The notes below the pieces were generated by a model. That model was not told the origin of the DNA. It saw nothing but the letters and a program-made list of their open reading frames with translations, and ran no database searches. A DNA stretch of 64,000 bases from Stappia sp. MMSF_3263 (GTDB taxonomy: Bacteria; Pseudomonadota; Alphaproteobacteria; Rhizobiales; Stappiaceae): positions 310,001-374,000 of the forward strand of contig NZ_JASHIK010000001.1 in assembly GCF_030733745.1 (NCBI RefSeq). The letters run 5' to 3'. Shown here one piece after another: positions 9,234 through 18,007 of the stretch; positions within the stretch are counted from its first letter, which is position 1, and the number at the start of each line of letters is the position of its first letter. Both the position numbers and the translations under genes were made by a program.

Positions 9234-10555
9234 CTTCCCGTCTCCGGCAGGGCGGCAAGCAGAGGCGTCAGCGCGTCCAGCGAGGCGGCAAGCGCGCCGC
9301 TTCCCGCGGCAACGACGCTGGCGGCCGTTGCTGCGCGCGCGCGCCTCAGCTCCGGATCGGCGAGCAGGCGCGCAAGAGCCCTGGCAAGCGCGTCCGCATC
9401 CTCGACGACTTCCGCACCCTGCGCGGCGATCAGCGGACGGTAGATGTCCTGCAGGTTGAAGACATGCGGTCCGGTCAGGATGGCGGTTTCCAGCCGGGCC
9501 GCCTCGAGCGGGTTCTGACCGCCTTCCGGCACAAGCGACTTGCCGATGAAGGCGACCGGCGCGACCCTGTGGAACAGGCCCATCTCGCCGATCGTGTCGC
9601 CAAGATAGATGTCGCCGTCGGGCGACGGCAGCTCGCCATGCGAGCGGCGCGAAAGCCTCAGCCCGCGCGCCGCAAGGCTCGCCGCGATGGCATCGCCCCG
9701 TTCGGGATGGCGCGGCACGATGATGGTCAGGAGCGCGGGAAAATCGGTGGTGAGCGCCTGGTGCACGCGGGCGGCCAGCAACTCCTCCCCGTCATGGGTG
9801 CTGGCGGCAAGCCACACGGGCCGGTCCGCGATGCGGGCGCGCAGCGCGGCAAGGGCATCTTCGTCGACGGGCAGCCTCGTGCCGTCGAATTTCAGGTTGC
9901 CGCAGATCTCGACCCGGGGAACGCCGAGATGATGCAGGCGCTCGGCATCTGCGGCGGTCTGCGCAAGGCAGAGCGGGATGCGCGAAAACACCGCGCGTGC
10001 CAGGGGCAGCATGCGCGACCAGCCGCGCGCGGTGCGTTCCGACATGCTGGCGCTGGCCACGACCAGCGGGATGCGGCGCGCGGCAAGTGCCGCGATCATC
10101 GCCGGCCAGACTTCCGATTCCAGCGTGATCGCGAGGTCAGGTCGCCAGTGTCGCAGGAAACGGGCAAAGTTGGACGGGGTGTCATAGGGCACGAACTGAT
10201 GGATGACACCGGGATCGCTCTCGCCGGCCGCGATCCGCGCCGAGGTGACCGTGCCGGTCGTCAAAAGCACGGTGAAATCCCTGGCGCGCAGCGCCTGCAT
10301 CAGCGGCCGGGCGGCATTCATCTCGCCGACGCTGGCGGCATGCAGCCAGGCAAGCCGTCCGGGCGGGCGAGCTCTCCCGGCGCGGCCGAAACGCTCCCCC
10401 CGCCGCGACGGGTCTTCCTTGCCGCGCGCGGCGCGCCGGGCAAACAGGATCGGCAGGAAGGGCGTCACCACCAGCCCGAACGCCCGATAGGCGCCCAGCA
10501 GGAAGGTGCCGGCAAGACGGGAGACCGGCGATGTCCGGACCGGCGCGTCGCTCAT
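9230..10555 (-). CDS. waaA: 3-deoxy-D-manno-octulosonic acid (Kdo) transferase WaaA
   Basis: A 441-residue glycosyltransferase (GT30) that adds Kdo from CMP-Kdo to lipid IVA. It has an N-terminal membrane-anchor helix (about 14-36). The acceptor-side motif RRGERFG contains the conserved Glu54, and HAASVGEMNAARPL and the C-terminal domain motif GQNPLEAA are present. The start codon overlaps the stop of the DUF374 gene (ATGA), and its own stop overlaps lpxK (GTGA). This gives a tightly coupled lipid A/Kdo unit. Confidence 0.96.
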   Translation of the reverse strand: MSDAPVRTSPVSRLAGTFLLGAYRAFGLVVTPFLPILFARRAARGKEDPSRRGERFGRAGRARPPGRLAWLHAASVGEMNAARPLMQALRARDFTVLLTTGTVTSARIAAGESDPGVIHQFVPYDTPSNFARFLRHWRPDLAITLESEVWPAMIAALAARRIPLVVASASMSERTARGWSRMLPLARAVFSRIPLCLAQTAADAERLHHLGVPRVEICGNLKFDGTRLPVDEDALAALRARIADRPVWLAASTHDGEELLAARVHQALTTDFPALLTIIVPRHPERGDAIAASLAARGLRLSRRSHGELPSPDGDIYLGDTIGEMGLFHRVAPVAFIGKSLVPEGGQNPLEAARLETAILTGPHVFNLQDIYRPLIAAQGAEVVEDADALARALARLLADPELRRARAATAASVVAAGSGALAASLDALTPLLAALPETGR

Positions 10556-11241
10556 CTGCGTTTCGCCAGGGCATAGGCGCGCTCGGTCGCCGCGTTGACG
10601 CCGGCCTCGACGGCAAGGCGGGCCGCTTCGAGTGTGTCCTCGTCAGCATCGGCGGCGACACGGATCGGCTCGCCGACCACGACGGCCAGTCGGCCGAAAG
10701 GCAGGTTGATCGTCGCCCGGTCCCAACTCGGAAGGTCGATATGGCGGTTGGTGGCGACGGCGACCGGCAGGATCGGGCGACCGGAATGGCGGGCGAGCTG
10801 CACGACGCCGAGACCGGCTATCCGCGACACCTTGGGCACGTCCGCCGTCATCGCGATGCTGTCGCCCTCGCGCAGGCAGCGCAGCGCCTCGATGAAGCCG
10901 CGCATGCCTCCGCGTTTTGCGACCTGATGGGCATGGTGGGCACCGGACGCGCGGATCACGCCGAGGCCGAGGCGGCGCGCGGCAACCGCGTTGATTTCGC
11001 CGTCGCCGGAGCGCGAGACCATCACCCGGAAGGCATGACCGGGAGGGCGGTGCAGCGGCACGGCGAAATGCTGGCCATGCCAGGTGGCGACGATCGCCGG
11101 CATCTCCTCGTCGATCCGTTCGAACCGGTCGGGCGGATCGAGGCGAACCGAGCTCGTCCTGTAGACCAGCTTCAGATAGGCGGCGAGCGCGGTGCCGAGC
11201 AGGCGCTGCACGACCGGGCTGCGGCCGATACGCTTCAGCAT
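10552..11241 (-). CDS. lysophospholipid acyltransferase family protein (DUF374)
   Basis: A 229-residue DUF374 protein (PF04028), distantly related to the LPLAT acyltransferases. The signature is VATWHGQHFAVPLHRP and the central block VSRSGDGEINAVAARRLGLG, with ALRCLREGDSIAMTAD further on. A short N-terminal hydrophobic region suggests membrane association. It sits directly ahead of waaA with an ATGA overlap, so a role in lipid A or envelope lipid assembly is inferred from context. The substrate is not known. Confidence 0.88.
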   Translation of the reverse strand: MLKRIGRSPVVQRLLGTALAAYLKLVYRTSSVRLDPPDRFERIDEEMPAIVATWHGQHFAVPLHRPPGHAFRVMVSRSGDGEINAVAARRLGLGVIRASGAHHAHQVAKRGGMRGFIEALRCLREGDSIAMTADVPKVSRIAGLGVVQLARHSGRPILPVAVATNRHIDLPSWDRATINLPFGRLAVVVGEPIRVAADADEDTLEAARLAVEAGVNAATERAYALAKRR

Positions 11242-11295
11242 GATGCGCTCCGCGCCCGCACCGGGCCCAGCCTGGGAGGGAACTGCCGCAAGCGC

Positions 11296-11538
11296 CTACT
11301 TCCCGTCGGTTTCCGGGTCCAGCAGGCGATGCATGTGGACGATGAAGTAGCGCATGTGGGCGTTGTCGACGGACTGTTGCGCCTTCTGCTTCCAGACCGC
11401 GTAGGCGCTGGCGTAGTTCGGGTAGATGCCGACGAGGTCGAGGTCTTCGAGATCGCGGAAGGTAAGGCCGTCGACCTGTTCGAGCTCGCCGCCGAATACG
11501 AGGTGGAGCAGTTGCTTGCCGGATTCCGTGGTCGTCAT
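11296..11538 (-). CDS. DUF4170 domain-containing protein
   Basis: An 80-residue protein of the DUF4170 family, small proteins of alphaproteobacteria. The sequence LLHLVFGGELEQVDGL, then DLDLVGIYPNYASAY and MRYFIVHMHRLLDPE, covers the whole family domain. No signal peptide or membrane segment. It lies between cysQ (62 bases) and the DUF374 gene (54 bases) in the minus-strand cluster, an order conserved in related genomes. Function unknown. Confidence 0.88.
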   Translation of the reverse strand: MTTTESGKQLLHLVFGGELEQVDGLTFRDLEDLDLVGIYPNYASAYAVWKQKAQQSVDNAHMRYFIVHMHRLLDPETDGK

Positions 11539-11600
11539 GGACGTCTCTCCGAGAACGGGTATCGCAGGGCTGGCCGGATCATCCGGCCGTACGGACAGGG

Positions 11601-12392
11601 CTACATCAGTTCGGCGAGGATCGGTCGCAACGGATCGACAAGCGCCGCCGGACCGGCCACGAGCGCCGGGTGCCGGACACTGGCCCGGTTGTAGGCAAGC
11701 GCGCGACCGTCAAGGTCCTCGAGCCGACCGCCCGCTTCCTGCACCAAAAGGTCGGCCGCCGCAAGGTCCCAGTCGCAGGCGTTCTCGCGCACCACGGCAA
11801 GGTCGATGCGCCCTTCCGCGACCAGCGCCAGGCGCAGGGCGAGTGAGGGAACATAGCCGGCATGGGAAAGGCCGGTCGCGGTCAGCCCGGCGCGTGCCGC
11901 GATGCTCTTGGGTCCGGCGACGCTCGAACCCTTCAGCCGGTCCCGCGAGGAAATCGACACGGGCTGTCCGTTGAGCCGGGTCCCGTGTCCCGGGATCGCC
12001 ACGTAGAGATCGTCGCCGACGGGCCGGTACAGTGCCGCGGCGACCGGCCGGCCGGCCTCGACGACCGCGATCGCCACGGTCCATTCGCCGGAGCCGGAGA
12101 GAAAGCCACGGGTACCGTCGATCGGATCGACGACGAAGCTGCGCGTCGTTCCCAGCCGCGAGCGGTCGTCGGCGGTCTCTTCCGAAAGCCAGCCGTAGTC
12201 CGGTCTGGCGGCGCGCAGCACCTCGGCGAGATGGCGGTCGACGGCAAGGTCGGCCTCGGAGACGGGCGAATCGTTTTCCTTCGTCCATCGCCGCGGATCC
12301 TTGCGGAAGTAGGACAGCGCGATCTCGCCGCCGCTGCGCGCGGCGCTGGCGATCAGCTCCATGTCGGCCAGGTTGGCGTGGCGGTCACTCAC
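11601..12392 (-). CDS. cysQ: 3'(2'),5'-bisphosphate nucleotidase / inositol monophosphatase family protein (CysQ-like)
   Basis: A 263-residue member of the Li+-sensitive phosphatase superfamily. Metal-binding motifs are DPIDGTRGFLSG (first two Asp) and DWDLAAADLLVQEAGG (third Asp). CysQ removes the 3' phosphate from PAP during sulfate assimilation; family members may also act on inositol phosphates. The start is uncertain: GTG at 12392 overlaps the pmbA stop by 8 bases and is preferred; TTG at 12398 and ATG at 12362 are alternatives. It follows pmbA, as in many Hyphomicrobiales. Family confident, exact substrate less so. Confidence 0.85.
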   Translation of the reverse strand: MSDRHANLADMELIASAARSGGEIALSYFRKDPRRWTKENDSPVSEADLAVDRHLAEVLRAARPDYGWLSEETADDRSRLGTTRSFVVDPIDGTRGFLSGSGEWTVAIAVVEAGRPVAAALYRPVGDDLYVAIPGHGTRLNGQPVSISSRDRLKGSSVAGPKSIAARAGLTATGLSHAGYVPSLALRLALVAEGRIDLAVVRENACDWDLAAADLLVQEAGGRLEDLDGRALAYNRASVRHPALVAGPAALVDPLRPILAELM

Positions 12393-13731
12393 CGGCAATG
12401 GTCATGTCCTTCACCAGGAGGCTTGGAACCGCGTAGGCCGAACGCGTGTCGAGATCGCTGCCGGCGACAAGCGAGGCGAACATGTCCACAAGGTTGCCGG
12501 CGATGGTGATCTCCGACACGGGGAAGGCGATCTGGCCGTCCTCCACCCAGAAGCCCGATGCACCGCGCGAATAGTCGCCGGTGACCCCGTTGACGCCGTG
12601 GCCGATCAGGTCGGTGACGAAGAGGCCTGTGCCGATGCCTGCCAGCAGTTCGGCCTGCGACCGGGTGCCGGGCGAGAGCGTCAGGTTGGTGGCCGAGGGG
12701 CTGGTGCCGGCACCGGCGCGCGAGGCGCGGGCATTCGGCGCAAGGCCGAGCTCGCGGGCCGCGGGCGTGTCCAAGAGCCACTGGGTGAGGACGCCGTTCT
12801 CGACAAGCGTCAGCGGGGCAACCGGGCGCCCTTCGCCGTCGAAGGGACGGCTGGCCGCCCCGCGCGGCCGGGTCGGATCGTCGATGACGGAGATGGAGGC
12901 GGGCAGGATGGCCTGGCCGAGCCGGTCCTTCAGGAAGCTTGTGCCGCGGGCGATGGCCGCGCCGTTGATGGCGCCGGCAAGGTGACCGAGCAGGGAGCGC
13001 GCCGCGCGCGGCTCGTAGACAATGTCGGCGGTGCGTGTCGACAGCCGGCGCGGATTGACGCGCGCGACCGCCCGCTCGCCGGCACGCCGGCCGATATCCG
13101 CGGCATCGTCCAGGTCGGCGAGGAAGCCGCGGCTGTCATAGTCGTAGTCGCGCTCCATTGCCGTGCCATCGCCGGCGATCGCGGTAGCCGAGACACCGTG
13201 GCGGGACACCAGATAGCCTCCGCAAAAGCCCTCGCTCGTTGCCAGCACCAGTCCGCCCAGGCGCCAGGAGGCGCTGGCCCCGCCCGACTTGGTGACGCCG
13301 GCAACGGCGAGCGCGGCGGCCTCCGCCGCCCGTGCGCGCTCGGCAAGCATCGCCGCATCGACTGTTGCGGGGTCGAGAAGGTCGAGTTCGGGAAAGTCGG
13401 TGGCGATCTCGTCGGCGGGAACCAGCCCGGAAAACGGGTCTTCCGGCGCCACGCGCGCCATGGCGACCGCCCGCTCGGCAAGGCGCTCGCCATCCTGGAA
13501 GGAGTTGGCCGAGACGCTGGCGACGCGCCGGCCGCAGAAGACGCGCAAGGTGACGTCGTCGCCTTCGGCCCGCTCGCTTTCCTCGACCCTGCCGTCGCGC
13601 AGGTCGGCGGAGAAGGCGACACCGGTTGCCGCCACGACGTCGGCCGCGTCGGCGCCGGCGGCCCGGGCAGCGGCGACCAGCCGGCGTGCCTCGTCCATCA
13701 GCTTGCCCTGGTCGATCGGTGTTTGCATCAT
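12385..13731 (-). CDS. pmbA: TldD/PmbA family protein PmbA
   Basis: A 448-residue PmbA, the partner of TldD in the TldD/TldE heterodimeric peptidase that degrades unfolded peptides and matures some modified peptides. Family features are the N-terminal LRDGRVEESER block and the C-terminal GRPVAPLTLVENGVL and RAGAGTSPSATNLTL blocks. It has no HExxH motif, as expected, because the zinc site is in TldD (19136-20560). Two adjacent ATGs (13731, 13728) could serve as start. It is first in the cysQ-DUF4170-DUF374-waaA-lpxK run. Confidence 0.92.
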   Translation of the reverse strand: MMQTPIDQGKLMDEARRLVAAARAAGADAADVVAATGVAFSADLRDGRVEESERAEGDDVTLRVFCGRRVASVSANSFQDGERLAERAVAMARVAPEDPFSGLVPADEIATDFPELDLLDPATVDAAMLAERARAAEAAALAVAGVTKSGGASASWRLGGLVLATSEGFCGGYLVSRHGVSATAIAGDGTAMERDYDYDSRGFLADLDDAADIGRRAGERAVARVNPRRLSTRTADIVYEPRAARSLLGHLAGAINGAAIARGTSFLKDRLGQAILPASISVIDDPTRPRGAASRPFDGEGRPVAPLTLVENGVLTQWLLDTPAARELGLAPNARASRAGAGTSPSATNLTLSPGTRSQAELLAGIGTGLFVTDLIGHGVNGVTGDYSRGASGFWVEDGQIAFPVSEITIAGNLVDMFASLVAGSDLDTRSAYAVPSLLVKDMTIAGE

Positions 13732-13866
13732 GTCGTCCCTGAAAGAGTTGCGCTCAAAGCTCTAGTCATCGCCGCCGCCAACGGCAAGCGCGGCCGCGCC
13801 GGCCTGGTCACGATTTGTTTGCCCTCTTCGGTGACCAATGGCTAACCCTGGTTGCAAACAGAAAAA

Positions 13867-13885
13867 CTTAACCGTGCTTGTTAAG
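13867..13885. promoter_or_regulatory. inverted repeat upstream of the DUF6101 gene
   Basis: A perfect 6-base inverted repeat, CTTAAC, 7 bases, GTTAAG, in a locally AT-rich stretch between the divergent pmbA and DUF6101 genes. It sits 61 bases ahead of the DUF6101 start and could be a regulator binding site. The TTAA spacing is 9 bases, so it is not a canonical CtrA box. Confidence 0.35.
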
Positions 13886-13945
13886 CGTATCGGGAGGGCT
13901 CGCTGCTAGATTGAACCCATCAGAGGCCAACAGAAAAATGGCCCG

Positions 13946-14542
13946 ATGGAGAGCGAATTGAGCCGTCAAACAGCACATCAGGACGCCACTGCAAACGGAT
14001 CGGGCCGCACCGCGCGGCTCGATCCCGCGCAGATGCCGCACCGCTTCGCGACCCGCGGCACCGCCTGCGAACCGACGACGTTCGACGTCTATATCGACCG
14101 CCAGCAGGTCATCGTCAAACGTCGGCTCGCCGGCCTGCCGCTGACACTGGTCCAGCCGGTCAACGTCTTCCTCGGCGTTTTCGCCCAGGTTGTTCCCGGC
14201 AAGGAGCCGGGCACGCTGAAAGCCCGTATTGGGCTCATGCACCGCGATCCGGCCATGTCGATCGAACTGGCCGTCGACGACCGGCTCGAGGGCCTTGCCG
14301 ACGACTGGTGCGGCTGGGGCGAGGCGCTCGGCCTGCCGCTGCTGCTGGTGGAGCCGGACGGGTCCGTCTCCCGCGTCGACGGGCCGGAGCATCCCGCACG
14401 GACGCCGCTGGTGCCGGCGCGCCGCCGCGTCGCCGCGCTGACCGGGCGCCGTCCGCGCTTCCTGCTGCGGCGCAAGCCGGGCAAGGCCGACGGGGCGCCG
14501 CGCGTGCACCGGGCGGAGCGCGAGATCATCGCCCGGACCTGA
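13946..14542 (+). CDS. DUF6101 family protein
   Basis: A 198-residue protein like the DUF6101 family of Hyphomicrobiales. It has an N-terminal RTARLDP motif, a beta-rich middle with two acidic blocks (ELAVDDRLEGLADDW and LLLVEPDG) and a very basic tail (RRRVAALTGRRPRFLLRRKPGK). The basic tail suggests nucleic acid or membrane contact, which is inference only. ATG at 13946 is used; a TTG 12 bases later has a better-placed GGAG and gives a protein 4 residues shorter. It is divergent from pmbA and convergent with ubiA. Confidence 0.78.
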   Translation: MESELSRQTAHQDATANGSGRTARLDPAQMPHRFATRGTACEPTTFDVYIDRQQVIVKRRLAGLPLTLVQPVNVFLGVFAQVVPGKEPGTLKARIGLMHRDPAMSIELAVDDRLEGLADDWCGWGEALGLPLLLVEPDGSVSRVDGPEHPARTPLVPARRRVAALTGRRPRFLLRRKPGKADGAPRVHRAEREIIART

Positions 14543-14562
14543 GCCGGACCGGGGGCTGACAG

Positions 14563-15507
14563 CTAGAGCAGCCCCTGCACCATCGCCTCGATCACCAGCC
14601 CCGCGAACACGATCCAGCCGTAGCTGGTGTTGGAGCGGAAGAGCTTCAGGCACTGGTCCGGATCGTCGATGTCGAGCCGGACGATCTGCCAGACCAGATG
14701 GCCGAGGCCAAGCGCCAGCCCCAGGAATGCCGCCGGCCCGGCGTCCACCCCGAACAGCGCCAGCGCGAAGAGCGCGGTCGCCCCGCCATAAAGGGCGGCG
14801 AGCGCGGGCTTGGTCCATTCCCCGAAAAGCCTTGCTGTCGAGTGCACCCCGACCAGCGCGTCGTCTTCCTTGTCCTGATGGGCATAGATCGTGTCGTAGC
14901 CGATGGTCCACAGGATGCCGCCGGCATAAAGCGCCACCGCCGGCCAGTCGAGCCGGCCGAAGGCCGCCGCCCAGCCCATCAGCGCGCCCCAGGAGAAGGC
15001 GAGGCCGAGAAACAGCTGCGGCCAGTTTGTCACCCGCTTCATGAACGGATAGACGGCGACCACCGCCAGCGAGGCGATGCCGAGCATCACGGCGAAGCCG
15101 TTGAACTGCAGCAGCACGGCAAGTCCCGTCAGCGCCTGGGCGGCGAGAAACGCCTTGGCCTGCAGGCGCGACACCTGGCCGGACGGGAGCGGGCGCGAGC
15201 GGGTGCGCGCCACCTTGTCGTCGATGTCCTGGTCAACAAGGTCGTTATAGGTGCAGCCGGCGCCGCGCATCGCCACGGCACCGATGAGAAAGAGCGCCAG
15301 GTGCCAGGGATCGGGGAAGGCCTTGCCGCCGGCGATCGCGGCGAGCGCTGCCGACCACCAGCAGGGCCAAAGCAGCAGCCACCAGCCGATCGGGCGCTCC
15401 CAGCGGGCAAGCCTTGCATAGGGGCGCAGCCAGTCCGGCGCATGGGTATCGACCCAATGCCCGCGAACCGCGTCGGCCACCCGGCCGGTAATCGTGTCGT
15501 CCTGCAT
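14563..15507 (-). CDS. ubiA: 4-hydroxybenzoate polyprenyltransferase UbiA
   Basis: A 314-residue integral membrane prenyltransferase of ubiquinone biosynthesis, joining the polyprenyl chain to 4-hydroxybenzoate. The first Asp-rich motif is NDLVDQDIDDKVART and the second is DTIYAHQDKEDD; both bind Mg-diphosphate. About eight hydrophobic helices are visible, with the family opening WLRPYARLARWERPIGWWLLL. The ATG at 15507 gives the normal length. The reading frame stays open far upstream, antisense to purD, but that part is a high-GC shadow. Divergent from purD. Confidence 0.96.
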   Translation of the reverse strand: MQDDTITGRVADAVRGHWVDTHAPDWLRPYARLARWERPIGWWLLLWPCWWSAALAAIAGGKAFPDPWHLALFLIGAVAMRGAGCTYNDLVDQDIDDKVARTRSRPLPSGQVSRLQAKAFLAAQALTGLAVLLQFNGFAVMLGIASLAVVAVYPFMKRVTNWPQLFLGLAFSWGALMGWAAAFGRLDWPAVALYAGGILWTIGYDTIYAHQDKEDDALVGVHSTARLFGEWTKPALAALYGGATALFALALFGVDAGPAAFLGLALGLGHLVWQIVRLDIDDPDQCLKLFRSNTSYGWIVFAGLVIEAMVQGLL

Positions 15508-15675
15508 TGCCTCACCTGTCGCAACCCGTGTCCCGAGCGGTGATAAAGCCTTTGTCGCGGGGATGAAAGGGCAGGGCTTGTCTCTTGCCGGGCCTGCCTG
15601 TACGACGCGGCCTGTGAAACGCGGCGCGTTGCAGGGGGCAGGCGCGGCGATGCGAAGGAACGGGGTGAGCGTCAG

Positions 15676-16959
15676 ATGAATATCCTGCTGATCGGATCCG
15701 GTGGACGGGAGCACGCGCTTGCCTGGGCGATCGCCAATTCGCCGCTGACGGACACGCTCTATGCCGCCCCGGGAAATGCCGGCATCGCCGCGGAGGCGAC
15801 CTGCGTCGCCCTCGACACGAGCGATTCCTCCGCCGTCATCACCTTCTGCCGCGACCACGACATCGGCCTTGTCGTCGTCGGGCCGGAAGGGCCGTTGGTG
15901 GCGGGTCTCGTCGACGATCTGGCCGGGGCCGGCATCAAGGCCTTCGGGCCGAAGAAGGCGGCCGCCGCTCTGGAGGGCTCGAAGGGGTTCACCAAGGACC
16001 TGTGTGCCAGGGCCGGCATCCCGACCGCCGGCTACGGCCGGTTCACCGATGCCGAAACGGCCCGCGCCTATGTGCGCGAGCAGGGCGCGCCGATCGTGGT
16101 CAAGGCGGACGGGCTTGCCGCCGGCAAGGGTGTCGTCGTGGCGATGACCGAGGACGATGCGCTCGCCGCCATCGACGCGTGTTTCGACGGCGAGTTCGGC
16201 GCGGCCGGTGCCGAGGTGGTGGTCGAGGAGTTCCTGGAAGGCGAGGAGGCGAGCCTCTTCGTTCTGTCGGACGGGCGCAACGCCCTGATGCTGGCCACCG
16301 CGCAGGACCACAAGCGCGTCGGCGAGGGCGACACCGGTCCCAATACCGGCGGCATGGGGGCCTACTCTCCCGCGCCGGTGATGACCGAGGAGATGACGGC
16401 GCGCGCCATGCGCGAGATCGTCGAGCCGACCGTGGCAAGGCTCGCGGCGGAAGGAACGCCTTTTGCCGGCGTTCTCTACGCCGGGCTGATGATCACCGAC
16501 AAGGGGCCGCAGCTGATCGAGTACAATGCCCGTTTTGGCGATCCCGAATGCCAGGTGATGATGATGCGTCTCAAGGATGACATCGTCACGTTGATGCTTG
16601 CTTGTGTCGACGGCACGCTCGACAGGGTCGGCGCCCGCTGGCGCGACGAGGTGGCGCTGACCGTTGTGCTGGCGGCGAAGGGCTATCCGGGAATCTATGA
16701 GAAGGGCAGCGAGATCTGCGGTCTTGCCGAACTGGGTGGCGATCCGGCGCTGAAGGTCTTCCATGCCGGAACCCGAGCCGAGGACGGTGCCGTGCTGGCC
16801 AATGGCGGACGGGTGCTCAACGTCACGGCGCTCGGGGCGACGGTGGCCGAGGCGCGCGCGCGCGCCTATGCCGCGATCGAGCGCATCGACTGGCCGGAGG
16901 GCTTCTGCCGCCGCGATATCGGCTGGCGCGCGGTGGCGCGCGAGGAAACGCGTGGCTGA
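15676..16959 (+). CDS. purD: phosphoribosylamine-glycine ligase PurD
   Basis: A 427-residue ATP-grasp enzyme making glycinamide ribonucleotide, step two of purine synthesis. The N-terminal motif [15 protein letters not shown], the ATP-grasp block [31 protein letters not shown] and the metal-binding [12 protein letters not shown] are all present. The length is normal. It consumes glycine, as does the glycine cleavage operon further on, but there is no sign of shared control here. Divergent from ubiA with a 168-base spacer. Confidence 0.98.
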   Translation: MNILLIGSGGREHALAWAIANSPLTDTLYAAPGNAGIAAEATCVALDTSDSSAVITFCRDHDIGLVVVGPEGPLVAGLVDDLAGAGIKAFGPKKAAAALEGSKGFTKDLCARAGIPTAGYGRFTDAETARAYVREQGAPIVVKADGLAAGKGVVVAMTEDDALAAIDACFDGEFGAAGAEVVVEEFLEGEEASLFVLSDGRNALMLATAQDHKRVGEGDTGPNTGGMGAYSPAPVMTEEMTARAMREIVEPTVARLAAEGTPFAGVLYAGLMITDKGPQLIEYNARFGDPECQVMMMRLKDDIVTLMLACVDGTLDRVGARWRDEVALTVVLAAKGYPGIYEKGSEICGLAELGGDPALKVFHAGTRAEDGAVLANGGRVLNVTALGATVAEARARAYAAIERIDWPEGFCRRDIGWRAVAREETRG

Positions 16960-17077
16960 GGCCGGCCGGAGCTGACCGTCTCCCGGCGATCGTCTTGAAG
17001 CAGAACGCAAAAGCCGCCATTCTCGCGGGAAGGACGGGCCCGGGCGCATGCCGCCGGGGCAACGCGGGAGGCAGATC

Positions 17078-18007
17078 ATGGGCATCGGTACAAGCGGACA
17101 GGCGGACGATCTCTTTCCCGGCTTCCGCAGCGAGATGCTGCGCGGCGATGGCGTCGACATCTTCTGCCGGATCGGCGGCTCGGGACCGCCGCTGCTGCTG
17201 CTGCACGGATATCCCCAGACCCATGCGATGTGGCACAAGATGGCGGGCGAACTGGCCGGTGATTTCACCGTGGTTGTTGCCGATCTCCGCGGCTATGGCG
17301 CATCGGACGCGCCGGAGGGCGACGTGCGGCATCATCTGTATTCCAAGCGGGCGATGGCGGCCGACATGATCGCGGTGATGGCCGGGCTCGGCCACGAACG
17401 GTTCGCCGTCGCCGGCCACGACCGGGGCGGACGCGTCGCCTACCGCATGGCGCTTGACCATCCCGACCGTGTCGCGCGGCTTGCCGTGCTCGACATCCTG
17501 CCGACCTATGACTACTGGCGGAACATGGACTGGCACTACGGGATGGCGATCTACCACTGGCTGTTCCTGGCCCAGCCCCGGCCACTGCCCGAGCGGCTGA
17601 TCGCCGGGGCGGCGGATTTCTATCTCGAGCACACGCTGGCGAGCTGGACGGCAAGCAAGGACCTGTCCGCCTTCGATGCGCGGGCACTTGCCGCCTATCG
17701 TGCCTCCTTCCTGCAGGAGGCGCGCCAGCACGCGGCCTGCGAGGACTACCGGGCCGGCGCCACGATCGACATGGAGCTCGACACGGCCGACCGCGAGGCG
17801 GGCCGGCGTATCGGCTCTCCGGTGCTGGTGCTCTACGGCAACCGGGGCATTGCCGAAAAAACCTCGACCCCGCTCGGCACGTGGTCGCGCTGGGCCGACG
17901 ACGTGCGCGGCACCGGCGTCGATGCCGGCCATTTCCTGGTGGAGGAGAACCCGGCCGGAACGCTCGATGCGATGCTTCCCTTCTTTCTGCAGGAAGCGCT
18001 GGCGTGA
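17078..18007 (+). CDS. alpha/beta hydrolase, fluoroacetate/haloacetate dehalogenase-like
   Basis: A 309-residue alpha/beta hydrolase. Read against fluoroacetate dehalogenases (RPA1163 type), the catalytic set is complete with a constant +5 offset: nucleophile Asp115 in GHDRGGR, acid Asp139 in VLDILPTYDYW, base His285 in AGHFLVEE, substrate carboxylate ligands Arg116 and Arg119, and the fluoride pocket His160-Trp161 and Tyr224. LLLLHGYPQTHAMWH is the oxyanion strand. GGGAGG lies 6 bases before the ATG at 17078. It overlaps the next gene (GTGA). Family is secure; activity on fluoroacetate itself is inference, since chloroacetate or an epoxide remain possible. Confidence 0.85.
   Translation: MGIGTSGQADDLFPGFRSEMLRGDGVDIFCRIGGSGPPLLLLHGYPQTHAMWHKMAGELAGDFTVVVADLRGYGASDAPEGDVRHHLYSKRAMAADMIAVMAGLGHERFAVAGHDRGGRVAYRMALDHPDRVARLAVLDILPTYDYWRNMDWHYGMAIYHWLFLAQPRPLPERLIAGAADFYLEHTLASWTASKDLSAFDARALAAYRASFLQEARQHAACEDYRAGATIDMELDTADREAGRRIGSPVLVLYGNRGIAEKTSTPLGTWSRWADDVRGTGVDAGHFLVEENPAGTLDAMLPFFLQEALA

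Noticed and set aside
13867-13885. A CtrA binding site upstream of the DUF6101 gene.
   Set aside because: The two TTAA words are 9 bases apart, not 7; kept only as an inverted repeat.
14563-17268. A 901-codon open frame on the minus strand running from ubiA back across purD.
   Set aside because: Only the part up to 15507 is UbiA. The rest is antisense to purD, has no family features, and is the stop-poor shadow expected in GC-rich DNA.
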